NCBI RefSeq assembly: GCF_029964055.1
Contig: NZ_CP124836.1
Span: 2,046,001 to 2,110,000, forward strand
Origin: Arthrobacter sp. EM1
Lineage (GTDB): Bacteria > Actinomycetota > Actinomycetes > Actinomycetales > Micrococcaceae
Length of the DNA: 64,000 nt
Direction: 5' to 3'
The translations under genes and the position numbers were made by a program. The notes beneath the pieces are model-generated. The model saw only the letters and a program-made list of their open reading frames with translations. It made no database searches and was not told the origin of the DNA. Positions 26,213 to 34,753 of this stretch are shown here, piece after piece. Positions within the stretch are counted from its first letter, which is position 1, and each line of letters begins with the position of its first letter.

Positions 26213-27814
26213 TCAGGCGTGCACGCGCGGCGCGTCGAAGAAGTCCACTTCGTAGCGGGCGGACTGCCGGAAGGCCACGGTCATGGCGTCCCGTTCGCCG
26301 GGTGAGGCCGCCCGGGCTGCGGTGTCGGTGTGGGCGATGGCCTGCCGGGTGGCGTCGGCGAACTCCGGATCGGCGTAGGTGCGCAGCCACGCGGCGTAGG
26401 GGTGCGATTGCGGCGCACCCGCGGCGAGGAACCGGTTGTGCAGTGCCTGTCCCACCTCGGCATAGAGCCAGAAGCACGGCAGTACCGCAGCGATCAGCAC
26501 TCCGTAGCTCCCGGTGACCGAGGCGGCCAGAAGGTGGTCTACGTAGGACTTGGTGACCGGTCCGAGCGTCCGCTCCGCCGTGCGTCCGCGCAGCCAGGTC
26601 CGGTGCAGTTCGGCTTCGACGCTGAGGCAATTCTGTGCGGAGCGGGTCCAGAAGAGCTGTTCGTCTTCCGTGGGTGCGATCGCGGCGGCCCGGGAGAGGA
26701 CCCGCGAATAGCCGTTCAGGTACAGGGCGTCCTGTCCGAGGTAGTACGCGAAGTCCTGCTCCGGCAAGGACCCGTCCGCCAGGGCCGTGATGAAGTCCAG
26801 GCCGTAGATGGCCTCGAGGTCGGCAGCAGCGGTTTCCCGCAGCCCACGGGCGAATTCACCCGCGGCAGGGACCCGGTGCAGTTCGCCGCCGCCGGCACCC
26901 GTACCGTGATGGGCGGTCTGATGCTGGACATGGTGGAAGTGATGGACCGGGCCGTTGCCGCTGCCGACGTCGAGGTCCGCCGAGGTGCGCAGCGCCCCTT
27001 CCAGCCACGGCTTAACTTCCCGCAAGGCGGCCTCCCAGTCCCCGACCCGGGCCTGCACGGTCGCCATCGCCGCGGACAGTGAGCATCCCGTTCCGTGGCT
27101 GTTGCTGGTGCGGACCCGCTCCCCCGGTACTACTATGACGTGCCGGGCCAGGACCCCGCAGGTGTTGACGAGCGCGTCCGGGCAGCCGTCGCCGTGCTCG
27201 CCGGCTCCGCCCGCAGCGCCGGTGCCGTCGAGGTGGCCGCCCTTCACCAGGACGGTCGTGCCGGTGCCGGCGGCAAGCCGCTTGCCCTGTTCCAGCGCCG
27301 CAGCCCAGTTGCCGGCGACGGGTTCGTTGAGCAGAATCGCGAGTTCGGCGAGGTTCGGCGTGATCAGGTCCGCGTAGGGCAGCAGTTCTTGCAGCGCCGA
27401 TTCGGCGGGCGCCTGCAGCAGCCGGTCACCGCTTGTGGCCACCATCACGGGGTCCAGCACCACAATGGCGGGCCTGACCTTCGCCAGCCAGGTCCGGACG
27501 GCGTCGATCACGGCGGCGTCCCCCAGCATCCCGATCTTGACGGCGTCGATCCGGATGTCGGCGCTGACCGCGTCAAGCTGGGCGGTCAGGAAATCTGCCG
27601 GCGGGACGTGGATGGCGCTGACGCCGCGTGTGTTCTGTGCGGTCAGGGCGGTGATGGCGGCCATGCCGTAGCCGCCATGCGCGGCAATGCTCTTCAGGTC
27701 CGCCTGGATCCCGGCACCGCCGGAGGGGTCCGAGCCTGCGATCGTGAGCACCCGCGGGATCCGGGATGCCGGGGCTGCGGGGACAGCGGGAAGAAACGGG
27801 GAGGCGGCGGTCAT
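26213..27814 (-). CDS. thiD: Fused HMP/HMP-P kinase and TenA (ThiD-TenA)
   Basis: A 533-residue bifunctional thiamine enzyme. Residues about 20-285 are ThiD (IPRVLTIAGSDPSGGAGIQA at the start, NSHGTGCSLSAAMA near the end), which phosphorylates hydroxymethylpyrimidine twice. Residues about 315-533 are TenA, a thiaminase II/aminopyrimidine hydrolase with the catalytic cysteine in AVLPCFWLYAEVG, which salvages pyrimidine from degraded thiamine. A low-complexity His/Gly linker (GPVHHFHHVQHQTAHHG) joins them. The second ATG (27814) is chosen because GGGA lies 8 nt upstream; the first ATG (27823) touches the GGG. A TPP riboswitch precedes it. Confidence 0.93.
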   Translation of the reverse strand: MTAASPFLPAVPAAPASRIPRVLTIAGSDPSGGAGIQADLKSIAAHGGYGMAAITALTAQNTRGVSAIHVPPADFLTAQLDAVSADIRIDAVKIGMLGDAAVIDAVRTWLAKVRPAIVVLDPVMVATSGDRLLQAPAESALQELLPYADLITPNLAELAILLNEPVAGNWAAALEQGKRLAAGTGTTVLVKGGHLDGTGAAGGAGEHGDGCPDALVNTCGVLARHVIVVPGERVRTSNSHGTGCSLSAAMATVQARVGDWEAALREVKPWLEGALRTSADLDVGSGNGPVHHFHHVQHQTAHHGTGAGGGELHRVPAAGEFARGLRETAAADLEAIYGLDFITALADGSLPEQDFAYYLGQDALYLNGYSRVLSRAAAIAPTEDEQLFWTRSAQNCLSVEAELHRTWLRGRTAERTLGPVTKSYVDHLLAASVTGSYGVLIAAVLPCFWLYAEVGQALHNRFLAAGAPQSHPYAAWLRTYADPEFADATRQAIAHTDTAARAASPGERDAMTVAFRQSARYEVDFFDAPRVHA

Positions 27815-27820
27815 GGGAGA

Positions 27821-27903
27821 CATCCCTTCGCCGGTGCTAACCGGACAGGTTCAACGGGTCTGGATCTCAGCCGGCTCGATGCGCGGCACCCCGTGTCAGG
27901 GAC
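27821..27903 (-). ncRNA. TPP riboswitch (THI element)
   Basis: On the minus strand the conserved order GGGGTGCC, GGCTGAGA, GACCCGTTGAACCTG and CCGGTTAGCACCGGCGAAGGGA is complete. The 3' closing strand AAGGGA is also the only Shine-Dalgarno of thiD-tenA, and GGGA can pair with TCCC just before the start codon, so ligand binding should hide the ribosome site directly. A -10 (TAGGCT, 27906-27911) puts the transcript start at the aptamer's first base. Confidence 0.96.
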
Positions 27904-27905
27904 CA

Positions 27906-27911
27906 AGCCTA
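27906..27911 (-). promoter_or_regulatory. -10 hexamer for the thiD-tenA transcript
   Basis: TAGGCT on the minus strand lies about 6 nt before the TPP aptamer. The -35 is not clear. Confidence 0.5.
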
Positions 27912-28007
27912 GCCGCATCCTTTAACGAAGTCGCGGGCACGGCCCGAACCTGGCGTATTGCTACGCGGCCCGGACCGCACCCGCGGCCTTCCCGAACTTT
28001 CTTGGGG

Positions 28008-31000
28008 TTAGAGTTCCGAGGCCGGAACGCCGACGCCGAGGATAATCGGTTCGTTTGTGGCCGGTTTGGCCGCCGGCGTTGTTGCTGCTGCCGGGGCCTT
28101 TGCCTCGTGTACCGAAACGGCAGCCTGCGGCGCCGCCCGGCGCTGCTCTACCGAGGTTTCGTTGGCTGCTCCCTGCGCGCGGCTGGCGCTGCGGTTGCGC
28201 CGTCCGCGGCGGGCACGGGAGGCGCCGGCCTCGGGGGCCGCCTCCGTCTGGGAGCCTGGCGCCTGGGCGCGGCCCGGGCCGGTTCCGCCGGCACGCGCCG
28301 GAGCCGCCGGTGCAGTCCGGGCTGCGGCCGCCTTCGCAGCCGGTGCAGCGGGATCCGCCGCGGAGACTTCCCCGCTGTCACCCAGCTGGGCGAAAGCCTC
28401 GGTCAGCAGGTCCATGGTCAGCGCGGGCGCACCCGACTCGTCGGCATGCTCCACAAACGGCAGTGCGACTTGTTCGCCGCCGAAGGTCAGCACGGCGCCG
28501 GGACGTCCGGCAGCCTCCTCCGTTGCGGCCAGCTCGACGGCTGCCTCAACAGCGGCCTGGCGGACCCCGGCGTCGACTCCCGTGGCCGCTTCATCGTCAT
28601 GCAGATGGGCAGCATGCGCCGCCGCAGCGATATTCGCCAGCGCGTGGCGGGTCGCCTCGGCCTTGGCATGGCGTTCGGCGTCGGTGGGCTCGGGGTGCGC
28701 TGCGGCCGGCACCGACTGTTCGTCCGTGCCCTGGCCGCCCCGTCCGCGGCGGCGGCTCTTGCGTTCGGTCCGCGGGGGGGCAGGCTGCTCCGCACGGGGA
28801 ATGTGATGCTCGGCGGCAACGACGTTGGCGCGGCGGTGCTCCACCGGCTCGTCGTGGGTCACAATGCCGCGGCCGGCGCAGGCCTCGCACTGTTCGCCGA
28901 AAACTTCCAGCAGCCCGGTACCCATCCGCTTCCGCGTCATCTGCACGAGGCCCAGCGAAGTCACCTCCGCGACCTGGTGTTTGGTCCGGTCCCGGCCCAG
29001 GCACTCCACCATGCGGCGCAGTACCAGGTCCCGGTTCGATTCAAGCACCATGTCGATGAAGTCGATCACGATAATGCCGCCGATGTCGCGGAGCCGGAGC
29101 TGCCGGACAACTTCTTCGGCCGCTTCGAGGTTGTTTTTGGTGACGGTTTCCTCAAGGTTGCCGCCGCTGCCGGTGAACTTGCCGGTGTTGACGTCCACCA
29201 CTGTCATGGCTTCGGTGCGGTCGATTACGAGCGAGCCGCCGGAGGGCAGGAAAACCTTGCGGTCCAGTGCTTTGTGGATCTGCTCGTCGATGCGCCAGGC
29301 ACCGAAGATGTCCGAGTCCTTGGTCCATTTCTCCAGCCGGCCGACAAGGTCGGGGGCTACGTAGGTGACGTAGGCCTCGATGGTGTCCCACGCTTCCTCA
29401 CCGGAGACGATCAGCTTGGAGAAGTCCTCGTTGAAGACATCACGGACTACCTTGATGGTCAGATCGGGTTCGCCGTAGAGCAGTTCGGGGGCAAGGATCT
29501 TAGTTGAGCTCGACTGGCCCTCGATCCCTTCCCACTGGGCACGGAGCCGGTTGATGTCGTGCGTGAGTTCTTCCTCGGACGCACCCTCCGCGGCGGTGCG
29601 CACAATAACGCCAGCATCCTCGGGCAGGCGGTCCTTGAGGATCCGCTTGAGGCGGTTGCGTTCGACGTCGGGCAGCTTGCGCGAGATTCCGGTCATGGAA
29701 CCGCCGGGTACGTAGACGAGGTAGCGGCCGGGCAGCGAGATCTGGCTTGTGAGGCGGGCGCCCTTGTGCCCGACGGGATCCTTGGTGACCTGGACCAGCA
29801 CGGAGTCGCCGGACTTCAGCGCGTTCTCGATCCGGCGCTGCTTGCCCTCGAGGTTGACGGACTCCCAATTGACCTCGCCGGCGTACAGCACGGCGTTGCG
29901 GCCGCGTCCGATGTCGACGAAGGCGGCTTCCATCGACGGCAGTACGTTCTGGACCTTGCCCAGGTAGACGTTGCCGATCAGGGAATCCTGCTGGGTCTTC
30001 GAGACAAAGTGCTCGGCCAGCACGCCGTCCTCGAGGACGCCGATCTGGATTCTGTCATCGCGCTGGCGGACGATCATTTGGCGGTCCACCGATTCGCGCC
30101 GGGCCAGGAACTCGGCCTCGGTGATGACGGTGCGGCGGCGTCCGGTATCGCGGGATTCGCGGCGGCGCTGCTTTTTCGCCTCCAGGCGGGTGGAGCCCTT
30201 GAGCGAGGTGACACGGTTGTTCACCGGAGCCTCGCTGGCTGTGCGCGGCGCGCGGACGCGCGTCACCGTGTTGGGCGGGTCGTCGTCCTCCCCGCCGGTC
30301 AGTTCCAGATCCTGCTCGCCGCGACGGCGGCGGCGACGGCGGCGGGAGGTCACGCCGTCTTCGAGCTGCTCGCCAGTGCCTTCTTCAGCGTCATCCGCGT
30401 CGTCGGATTCGTCTTCGGAACCCGGTTCGCTCTCAGCTCCACGGCTGCTGCGGCCGCGGCGACCGCGGCTGCGGCGACGGCGGCGGCTTCCGGCGTCCTC
30501 GCTCTCGCCTTCTTCGTCGTCGTCGTCGTCAGCTTCCGCTGCGGCGGCAGCCGGGGCCGGGACAGGGCGGGCCGCGGCGGCCAGGTCGGGTGCCTGGAAG
30601 ATCATCGAGGTGACCGCTCCCGGCTCCATGAACAGCGAAGCGGCAGCCGAGGCTTCCGCCGGGGCTTCAGCAGCCGGGCTTTCAGTTGCCGGGCTTTCAG
30701 CTGTCGGGGCGGCTGGGGCTGCTGCCGGGGCCTCGGCGGCAGTTTCATCCGCGACCGGGCTGGCGGCGGCGGTAACGCCTGCGGTTTCCGTGGCGGCGGC
30801 TTCCGGTTCCGCACTGGCGGCCCCGTCAGCTGCGGTCCCTGCGGCCGGGGCCTTGGCCTTGGCGCGGCTGGCGCGGCGACGGACGGGCTTTTCGGCCGGG
30901 GCGTCGGCGGCCTCGGCTGCGGCTGTCATTCCGGCAGGGACATCAGAGGGAACGTCCGGGGTCTGTGCCGGGTCCGCAGCAGGAACGGATTCGGCCGGCT

Positions 31001-31247
31001 CGGCTACCTTGCGGGCACGTGAGCGGCGGGCGGGGGCCTTGGTTTCGGCGGCCGGAGCGTCCGGCACCTCCGCGGGGACCGCGGTGTCCGCGACGGTCTC
31101 CGCGGCGCCTGTACCGCTTTTGGGAAGGGTCTTGCGGCGGGTCCGGACGGGCCGTTTCGGCGGTGACGCGGCCGCTGATTCATCAGCTGCCCCGGCACTT
31201 GCGGCCAGCACGTCTTCGTTGCCTGTTACAACCTGGTCATTATCCAT
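28008..31247 (-). CDS. rne: Ribonuclease E/G family endoribonuclease
   Basis: A 1079-residue actinobacterial RNase E with the catalytic core in the middle. Residues 1-385 are disordered, Ala/Pro-rich with acidic and Arg/Gly patches. The core begins at about 391 (MIVRQRDDRIQIGVLEDG, then the S1 domain GNVYLGKVQNVLPSMEAAFV); the catalytic Asp lies in VVDVNTGKFTGSGG near 682 and the second in GGIIVIDFIDM. The Zn-link CEACAGRG is near 787. Residues 800-1079 are a disordered tail. It cleaves A/U-rich single-stranded RNA in rRNA maturation and mRNA decay. The start is uncertain: an upstream ATG would add nine residues. Confidence 0.95.
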   Translation of the reverse strand: MDNDQVVTGNEDVLAASAGAADESAAASPPKRPVRTRRKTLPKSGTGAAETVADTAVPAEVPDAPAAETKAPARRSRARKVAEPAESVPAADPAQTPDVPSDVPAGMTAAAEAADAPAEKPVRRRASRAKAKAPAAGTAADGAASAEPEAAATETAGVTAAASPVADETAAEAPAAAPAAPTAESPATESPAAEAPAEASAAASLFMEPGAVTSMIFQAPDLAAAARPVPAPAAAAAEADDDDDEEGESEDAGSRRRRRSRGRRGRSSRGAESEPGSEDESDDADDAEEGTGEQLEDGVTSRRRRRRRRGEQDLELTGGEDDDPPNTVTRVRAPRTASEAPVNNRVTSLKGSTRLEAKKQRRRESRDTGRRRTVITEAEFLARRESVDRQMIVRQRDDRIQIGVLEDGVLAEHFVSKTQQDSLIGNVYLGKVQNVLPSMEAAFVDIGRGRNAVLYAGEVNWESVNLEGKQRRIENALKSGDSVLVQVTKDPVGHKGARLTSQISLPGRYLVYVPGGSMTGISRKLPDVERNRLKRILKDRLPEDAGVIVRTAAEGASEEELTHDINRLRAQWEGIEGQSSSTKILAPELLYGEPDLTIKVVRDVFNEDFSKLIVSGEEAWDTIEAYVTYVAPDLVGRLEKWTKDSDIFGAWRIDEQIHKALDRKVFLPSGGSLVIDRTEAMTVVDVNTGKFTGSGGNLEETVTKNNLEAAEEVVRQLRLRDIGGIIVIDFIDMVLESNRDLVLRRMVECLGRDRTKHQVAEVTSLGLVQMTRKRMGTGLLEVFGEQCEACAGRGIVTHDEPVEHRRANVVAAEHHIPRAEQPAPPRTERKSRRRGRGGQGTDEQSVPAAAHPEPTDAERHAKAEATRHALANIAAAAHAAHLHDDEAATGVDAGVRQAAVEAAVELAATEEAAGRPGAVLTFGGEQVALPFVEHADESGAPALTMDLLTEAFAQLGDSGEVSAADPAAPAAKAAAARTAPAAPARAGGTGPGRAQAPGSQTEAAPEAGASRARRGRRNRSASRAQGAANETSVEQRRAAPQAAVSVHEAKAPAAATTPAAKPATNEPIILGVGVPASEL

Positions 31248-31718
31248 ATATGGCGACACTCCTGCCCCTGACATGCCGCCACATCCGGCACCCGTTGGGG
31301 CAAATATTTGTCAACACCCGCGGGCATTGACAGAAGTCAATTGAATACCCTCAGGTTCGCACCGGCAGTGGGGTGCGGCAGCCCTGGAGAGCCGGCGGAA
31401 TTGCTCTGAAACCCGTTGATCTACACACCACAACCAGGTGCCGTCCAATGGCATTGCGGGACAGCCTGGATCAGAGGATCCGTGGCTCCCTGCTCATCAT
31501 TGGCGGTCTTGGGAACAAAATCGCCGGACCGGGACCCGGATGTGGATCGGGTTCCAGCCACGATCATTGTCTCACAGGACACGTCCGAGCAGGCGTAAGC
31601 GGGGCATCCGGCCTGCACCGTGGACCGAATCCCCCATGAAGGCAACAGCGTCCGGACTCCCTCCAGGGTCCGGCGATACAATCGGACCAGTTGCATCCAA
31701 GCGAAGGACATCCATTCC
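31248..31718. promoter_or_regulatory. Divergent rne / VKOR intergenic region
   Basis: This 471-bp gap has no convincing gene. On the rne side there is a perfect palindrome ATTGAC-AGAA-GTCAAT (31326-31341) and another half-site TGTCAA (31310-31315), which reads TTGACA on the minus strand. On the VKOR side TACAAT (31676-31681 approx.) is a strong -10 about 38 nt before that gene, and CCGGAC/GTCCGG forms a small hairpin upstream of it. The long space fits an autoregulated RNase E 5' leader. Confidence 0.45.
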
Positions 31719-32390
31719 ATGCCCAGCATCTCCAGCGCCACCGACGAGGCAGCCGTGCGGCAGCAACGCCGCGGCACCTCAGCCGACGCACGTCAGCTGC
31801 CGCCGATGACCCGCGACCGCCCGTTCGCGTGGCTCCTGCTGATCACCGGCGTCGTTGGCTGGCTGGCCTCCGGGGCCCTGGTGCTGGAAAAGCTCGAGGT
31901 ACTCAAGGATCCGAACCATGTAACAGTCTGCGATGTGAACCCATGGATCTCCTGCGGGCAGGTTATGCAGACCTGGCAGGGTTCGGTGTTCGGCTTCCCC
32001 AACATGCTTATGGGGATCGTGGCCTTTGCGGTCATCATCACCACAGCCATGGGAATCCTCTCCGGAGCCGCGTTTGCCCGCTGGTACTGGCTGGGCTTGC
32101 AGGCCGGCGTGACCCTTGGCTTCGGTTTTGTGGTCTGGCTTTGGTCGCAGGCGCTGTACTCCATCCATATCCTCTGCCCGTTCTGCATGATCGTCTGGGC
32201 CGCCATGATTCCGCTCTTCGTCTGGGTCACAGTCCGCAACGTAACGCACGGCGTGATCAGGCTGCCGGCGGGCCCAACCAGGATCCTGGGCGACTCCGGC
32301 TGGGTCATCACCGCGCTGCTTTACGTCGCAGTGGTTGCCACCATTTTCTTCGCGTTTATCCAGGTCTTCATCGGAACCTCCGGCTACTGA
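31719..32390 (+). CDS. Vitamin K epoxide reductase (VKOR) family protein
   Basis: A 223-residue membrane protein with about five transmembrane helices. It reoxidises thiol-disulfide partners using menaquinone, the actinobacterial replacement for DsbB. The loop cysteines are in CDVNPWISCGQVMQ and the active-site CxxC in HILCPFCMIVW near residue 150. The ATG at 31719 has GAAGGA about 10 nt upstream. No partner DsbA is adjacent. It ends before a large inverted repeat and is convergent with ndk. Confidence 0.93.
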   Translation: MPSISSATDEAAVRQQRRGTSADARQLPPMTRDRPFAWLLLITGVVGWLASGALVLEKLEVLKDPNHVTVCDVNPWISCGQVMQTWQGSVFGFPNMLMGIVAFAVIITTAMGILSGAAFARWYWLGLQAGVTLGFGFVVWLWSQALYSIHILCPFCMIVWAAMIPLFVWVTVRNVTHGVIRLPAGPTRILGDSGWVITALLYVAVVATIFFAFIQVFIGTSGY

Positions 32391-32411
32391 ACCGAAGTAC
32401 ACCGGTTAACC

Positions 32412-32476
32412 GCCGCGAGGTGACAGCTAAGGCCAATGTTCGACTCGAACATTGGCCTTAGCTGCCACCTCGCGGC
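32412..32476. repeat. 65-nt near-perfect inverted repeat
   Basis: The two 32-nt arms (32412-32443 and 32445-32476) are complementary except at one position, with a single central base. It lies between the convergent VKOR and ndk genes. There is no T-tract, so it is not a classic intrinsic terminator, although it may stop both transcripts. Size and perfection suggest a dispersed palindromic repeat element. Confidence 0.85.
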
Positions 32477-32491
32477 TGGGCGGTCAGGAAC

Positions 32492-32905
32492 CTAGAACCA
32501 GATCTTGATTTCGCGCTCCGCGGACTCCGCCGAGTCCGAGCCGTGGACGAGGTTCTGCTGGACCTTCAGGCCCCAGTCGCGGCCGAAGTCGCCGCGGATG
32601 GTGCCCGGCGCCGCCGTCGTGGGGTCGGTGGTGCCGGCGAGCGAGCGGAAACCCTCGATCACGCGGTGTCCCTCGAAAATCGCGGCTACTACCGGACCGC
32701 TGAGCATAAACTCGACGAGCGGCTCGTAGAACGGCTTGCCCACGTGCTCCTCGTAGTGCTGCTCCAGCAGTTCGCGGCTCGCATCAACCTTCTTCAGCTC
32801 GGCCAGGGTGTAGCCCTTGGCTTCAATCCTGGCGATGATGCTGCCTGTCAGGTTGCGGCTAACGCCGTCGGGCTTGATCAGGACGAGGGTGCGCTCAATG
32901 CTCAC
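32492..32905 (-). CDS. ndk: Nucleoside diphosphate kinase
   Basis: A 137-residue enzyme that balances NTP pools. It starts [16 protein letters not shown] and carries the phosphorylated histidine in [16 protein letters not shown] near residue 117. It is the last gene of the ileS-folC-DUF4233-ndk group on the minus strand. Confidence 0.98.
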   Translation of the reverse strand: MSIERTLVLIKPDGVSRNLTGSIIARIEAKGYTLAELKKVDASRELLEQHYEEHVGKPFYEPLVEFMLSGPVVAAIFEGHRVIEGFRSLAGTTDPTTAAPGTIRGDFGRDWGLKVQQNLVHGSDSAESAEREIKIWF

Positions 32906-32959
32906 AGCTGCTCCAATGTGTAGGGGTGGGGTTCGGAAATAAGTCTAGTTGCTTTGGCC

Positions 32960-33388
32960 CTAGGGGTGGGATGCGTCCCAGGCGGCCTGGTCGTGGTCCC
33001 GCTGGGCGGCTTCCCGGTCAATCCGGATGCCGGTGCGGATGCCGTACCACCAGGCCAGCGCGAAGAGGCCACCGACCAGGAACATCGCCGGTTCCAGGAT
33101 CCCTGCCAGGATCAGCACGATTTGCAGGATCCAGCCCAGCGCCACACCCCACGGCCGGGAAAGCACGGCGCAGGTGAAGGCGTAGATGAGGCTCAACGCG
33201 ATGCCAACGGAGAAGATCAGGACCGGCGGGAATTCGTCCCGCCGCAGCCCGAACACGGTAAGGGTGCCGAAAAGGATCACAAACGCTTCAAGGAGCAGCA
33301 CCGTGGAGGCGAACATAACCTTGGTGGAGCGGCGTTTTTTGGGCATACCGGGGCGCCACTCGCGCTGGGCCTTGGTAAGTTTCGCCAT
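32960..33388 (-). CDS. DUF4233 domain-containing membrane protein
   Basis: A 142-residue protein with a basic N-terminus and about four transmembrane helices (for example VMFASTVLLLEAFVILFGTL and GWILQIVLILAGILEPAMFL). It belongs to DUF4233, which is nearly always found between folC and ndk in actinobacteria, as here. The function is unknown. Its start lies 3 bp after the folC stop, so translation is probably coupled. Confidence 0.88.
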   Translation of the reverse strand: MAKLTKAQREWRPGMPKKRRSTKVMFASTVLLLEAFVILFGTLTVFGLRRDEFPPVLIFSVGIALSLIYAFTCAVLSRPWGVALGWILQIVLILAGILEPAMFLVGGLFALAWWYGIRTGIRIDREAAQRDHDQAAWDASHP

Positions 33389-33391
33389 GGT

Positions 33392-34750
33392 CTACGCGTC
33401 CGCCTTTCCGAGCAGGATCCGGGCTTCGGCGACGAGCGTGATGGAGCCGGTGACCAGGACGCCGCCGGCGAGATCGTCATTGGCTTCGGCGCGTTCCACC
33501 GCCCATTCGAGGGCGTCGTCGAGCTTCTCGGCCACGTGGATGGTGTCCTCGCCGTACCCGAGGTCCACCGCGAGTTCCGCAAGGTCCTCGGCCGGCACGG
33601 CGCGGGGCGAATTGGACTGGGTGAAGCAGTACTCTGCGGAGAGCCCGCCTAGGGATTCCTTGAGTTGGCGCAGGATTTCCTCGGCGTCCTTTTCCCGCAG
33701 CACGCCGACCACCACCACAAGCTTTGTGAAGCTGAACGCTTCATGGATGGCTTCGGCCGAGACCCTGATACCTTCGGGGTTGTGCGCGGCGTCCACGATG
33801 ATGGTCGGTGCGGTCCGCACCACTTCGAGCCGGCCCGGCGAGGTGACCGAGGCGAAGGCCTCCTGCACCAGCCCGGGGTCGAGCGGCTTTTCAGCGCCGA
33901 AGAAAGCCTCCAGCGCAGCGATCGCGACGGCCGCATTCTCGGCCTGGTGGGCCCCGTGCAGGGGCACAAGAAGGTCCTCGTAGCGGCCCGCGATGCCCTG
34001 GATGGTGACCATCTGGCCGCCGACGGCGACGGTGCGGTTTTCGACGCCGAACTCAACGCCCTCAAAGCGGAACGGGACGGCCGTTTCCTTGGCTTTCTCC
34101 AGCAGCACCTGGGCCGCGTCCCGGGGCTGCGCGGCGCTGACCAGGAAGCCGCCCGGCTTGATGATGCCGGCCTTTTCGTGGGCGATCTCCTCGGTTGTCT
34201 CGCCCAGCAGGTCCGTGTGGTCCAGCGAGATGGGCGTGACCACAAAGACCTCGCCGTCCCCGACGTTGGTCGCGTCGGTGATCCCGCCCAAGCCAACCTC
34301 AATGACGGCTACGTTGACCGGCTGGTCGGCGAAGACTGCGAAGCCCAGTATGGTGAGGCATTCGAAGTAGGTCAGCCGGGGCTGGCCCGCGGCCTCAAGT
34401 TCGCTGTCCACGATGGCAAGGTAGGGCCGGATCTCGTCCCAGATCCGAACGAACGTCTCATCCGGCACCGGAGCGCCGTCGATGCTGATCCGTTCGGTGA
34501 CCTTGGACAGGTGCGGGCTCGTGTAGCGCCCGGTGCTCAGGCCGTGGGCGCGGAGCCCGGCCTCGATCATCCGGGCAGTCGAGGTCTTTCCGTTGGTGCC
34601 GGTGACGTGGATGATCGGGAACGCCTTGTTCGGCTCCCCCAGGATGTCCATCGCCCGGTGCAGCGGGGCCAGCCGCGGCTCCATCTTGTTTTCCGGGGCA
34701 CGCCCCAGCAGCTCGGCGTAGACACTTTCTACGGAGAATTCGTCGGTCAT
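33392..34750 (-). CDS. folC: Folylpolyglutamate synthase / dihydrofolate synthase
   Basis: A 452-residue Mur-ligase-like enzyme that makes dihydrofolate and then adds glutamates to folates, trapping them in the cell. The P-loop HVTGTNGKTSTARMIEA is near residues 45-61; GAHQAENAAVAIAALEA and VDAAHNPEGIR are typical FolC signatures. It starts 3 bp after the ileS stop. Polyglutamylated folate is the cofactor MetE and MetF use elsewhere in the window. Confidence 0.96.
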   Translation of the reverse strand: MTDEFSVESVYAELLGRAPENKMEPRLAPLHRAMDILGEPNKAFPIIHVTGTNGKTSTARMIEAGLRAHGLSTGRYTSPHLSKVTERISIDGAPVPDETFVRIWDEIRPYLAIVDSELEAAGQPRLTYFECLTILGFAVFADQPVNVAVIEVGLGGITDATNVGDGEVFVVTPISLDHTDLLGETTEEIAHEKAGIIKPGGFLVSAAQPRDAAQVLLEKAKETAVPFRFEGVEFGVENRTVAVGGQMVTIQGIAGRYEDLLVPLHGAHQAENAAVAIAALEAFFGAEKPLDPGLVQEAFASVTSPGRLEVVRTAPTIIVDAAHNPEGIRVSAEAIHEAFSFTKLVVVVGVLREKDAEEILRQLKESLGGLSAEYCFTQSNSPRAVPAEDLAELAVDLGYGEDTIHVAEKLDDALEWAVERAEANDDLAGGVLVTGSITLVAEARILLGKADA

Positions 34751-34753
34751 GGC

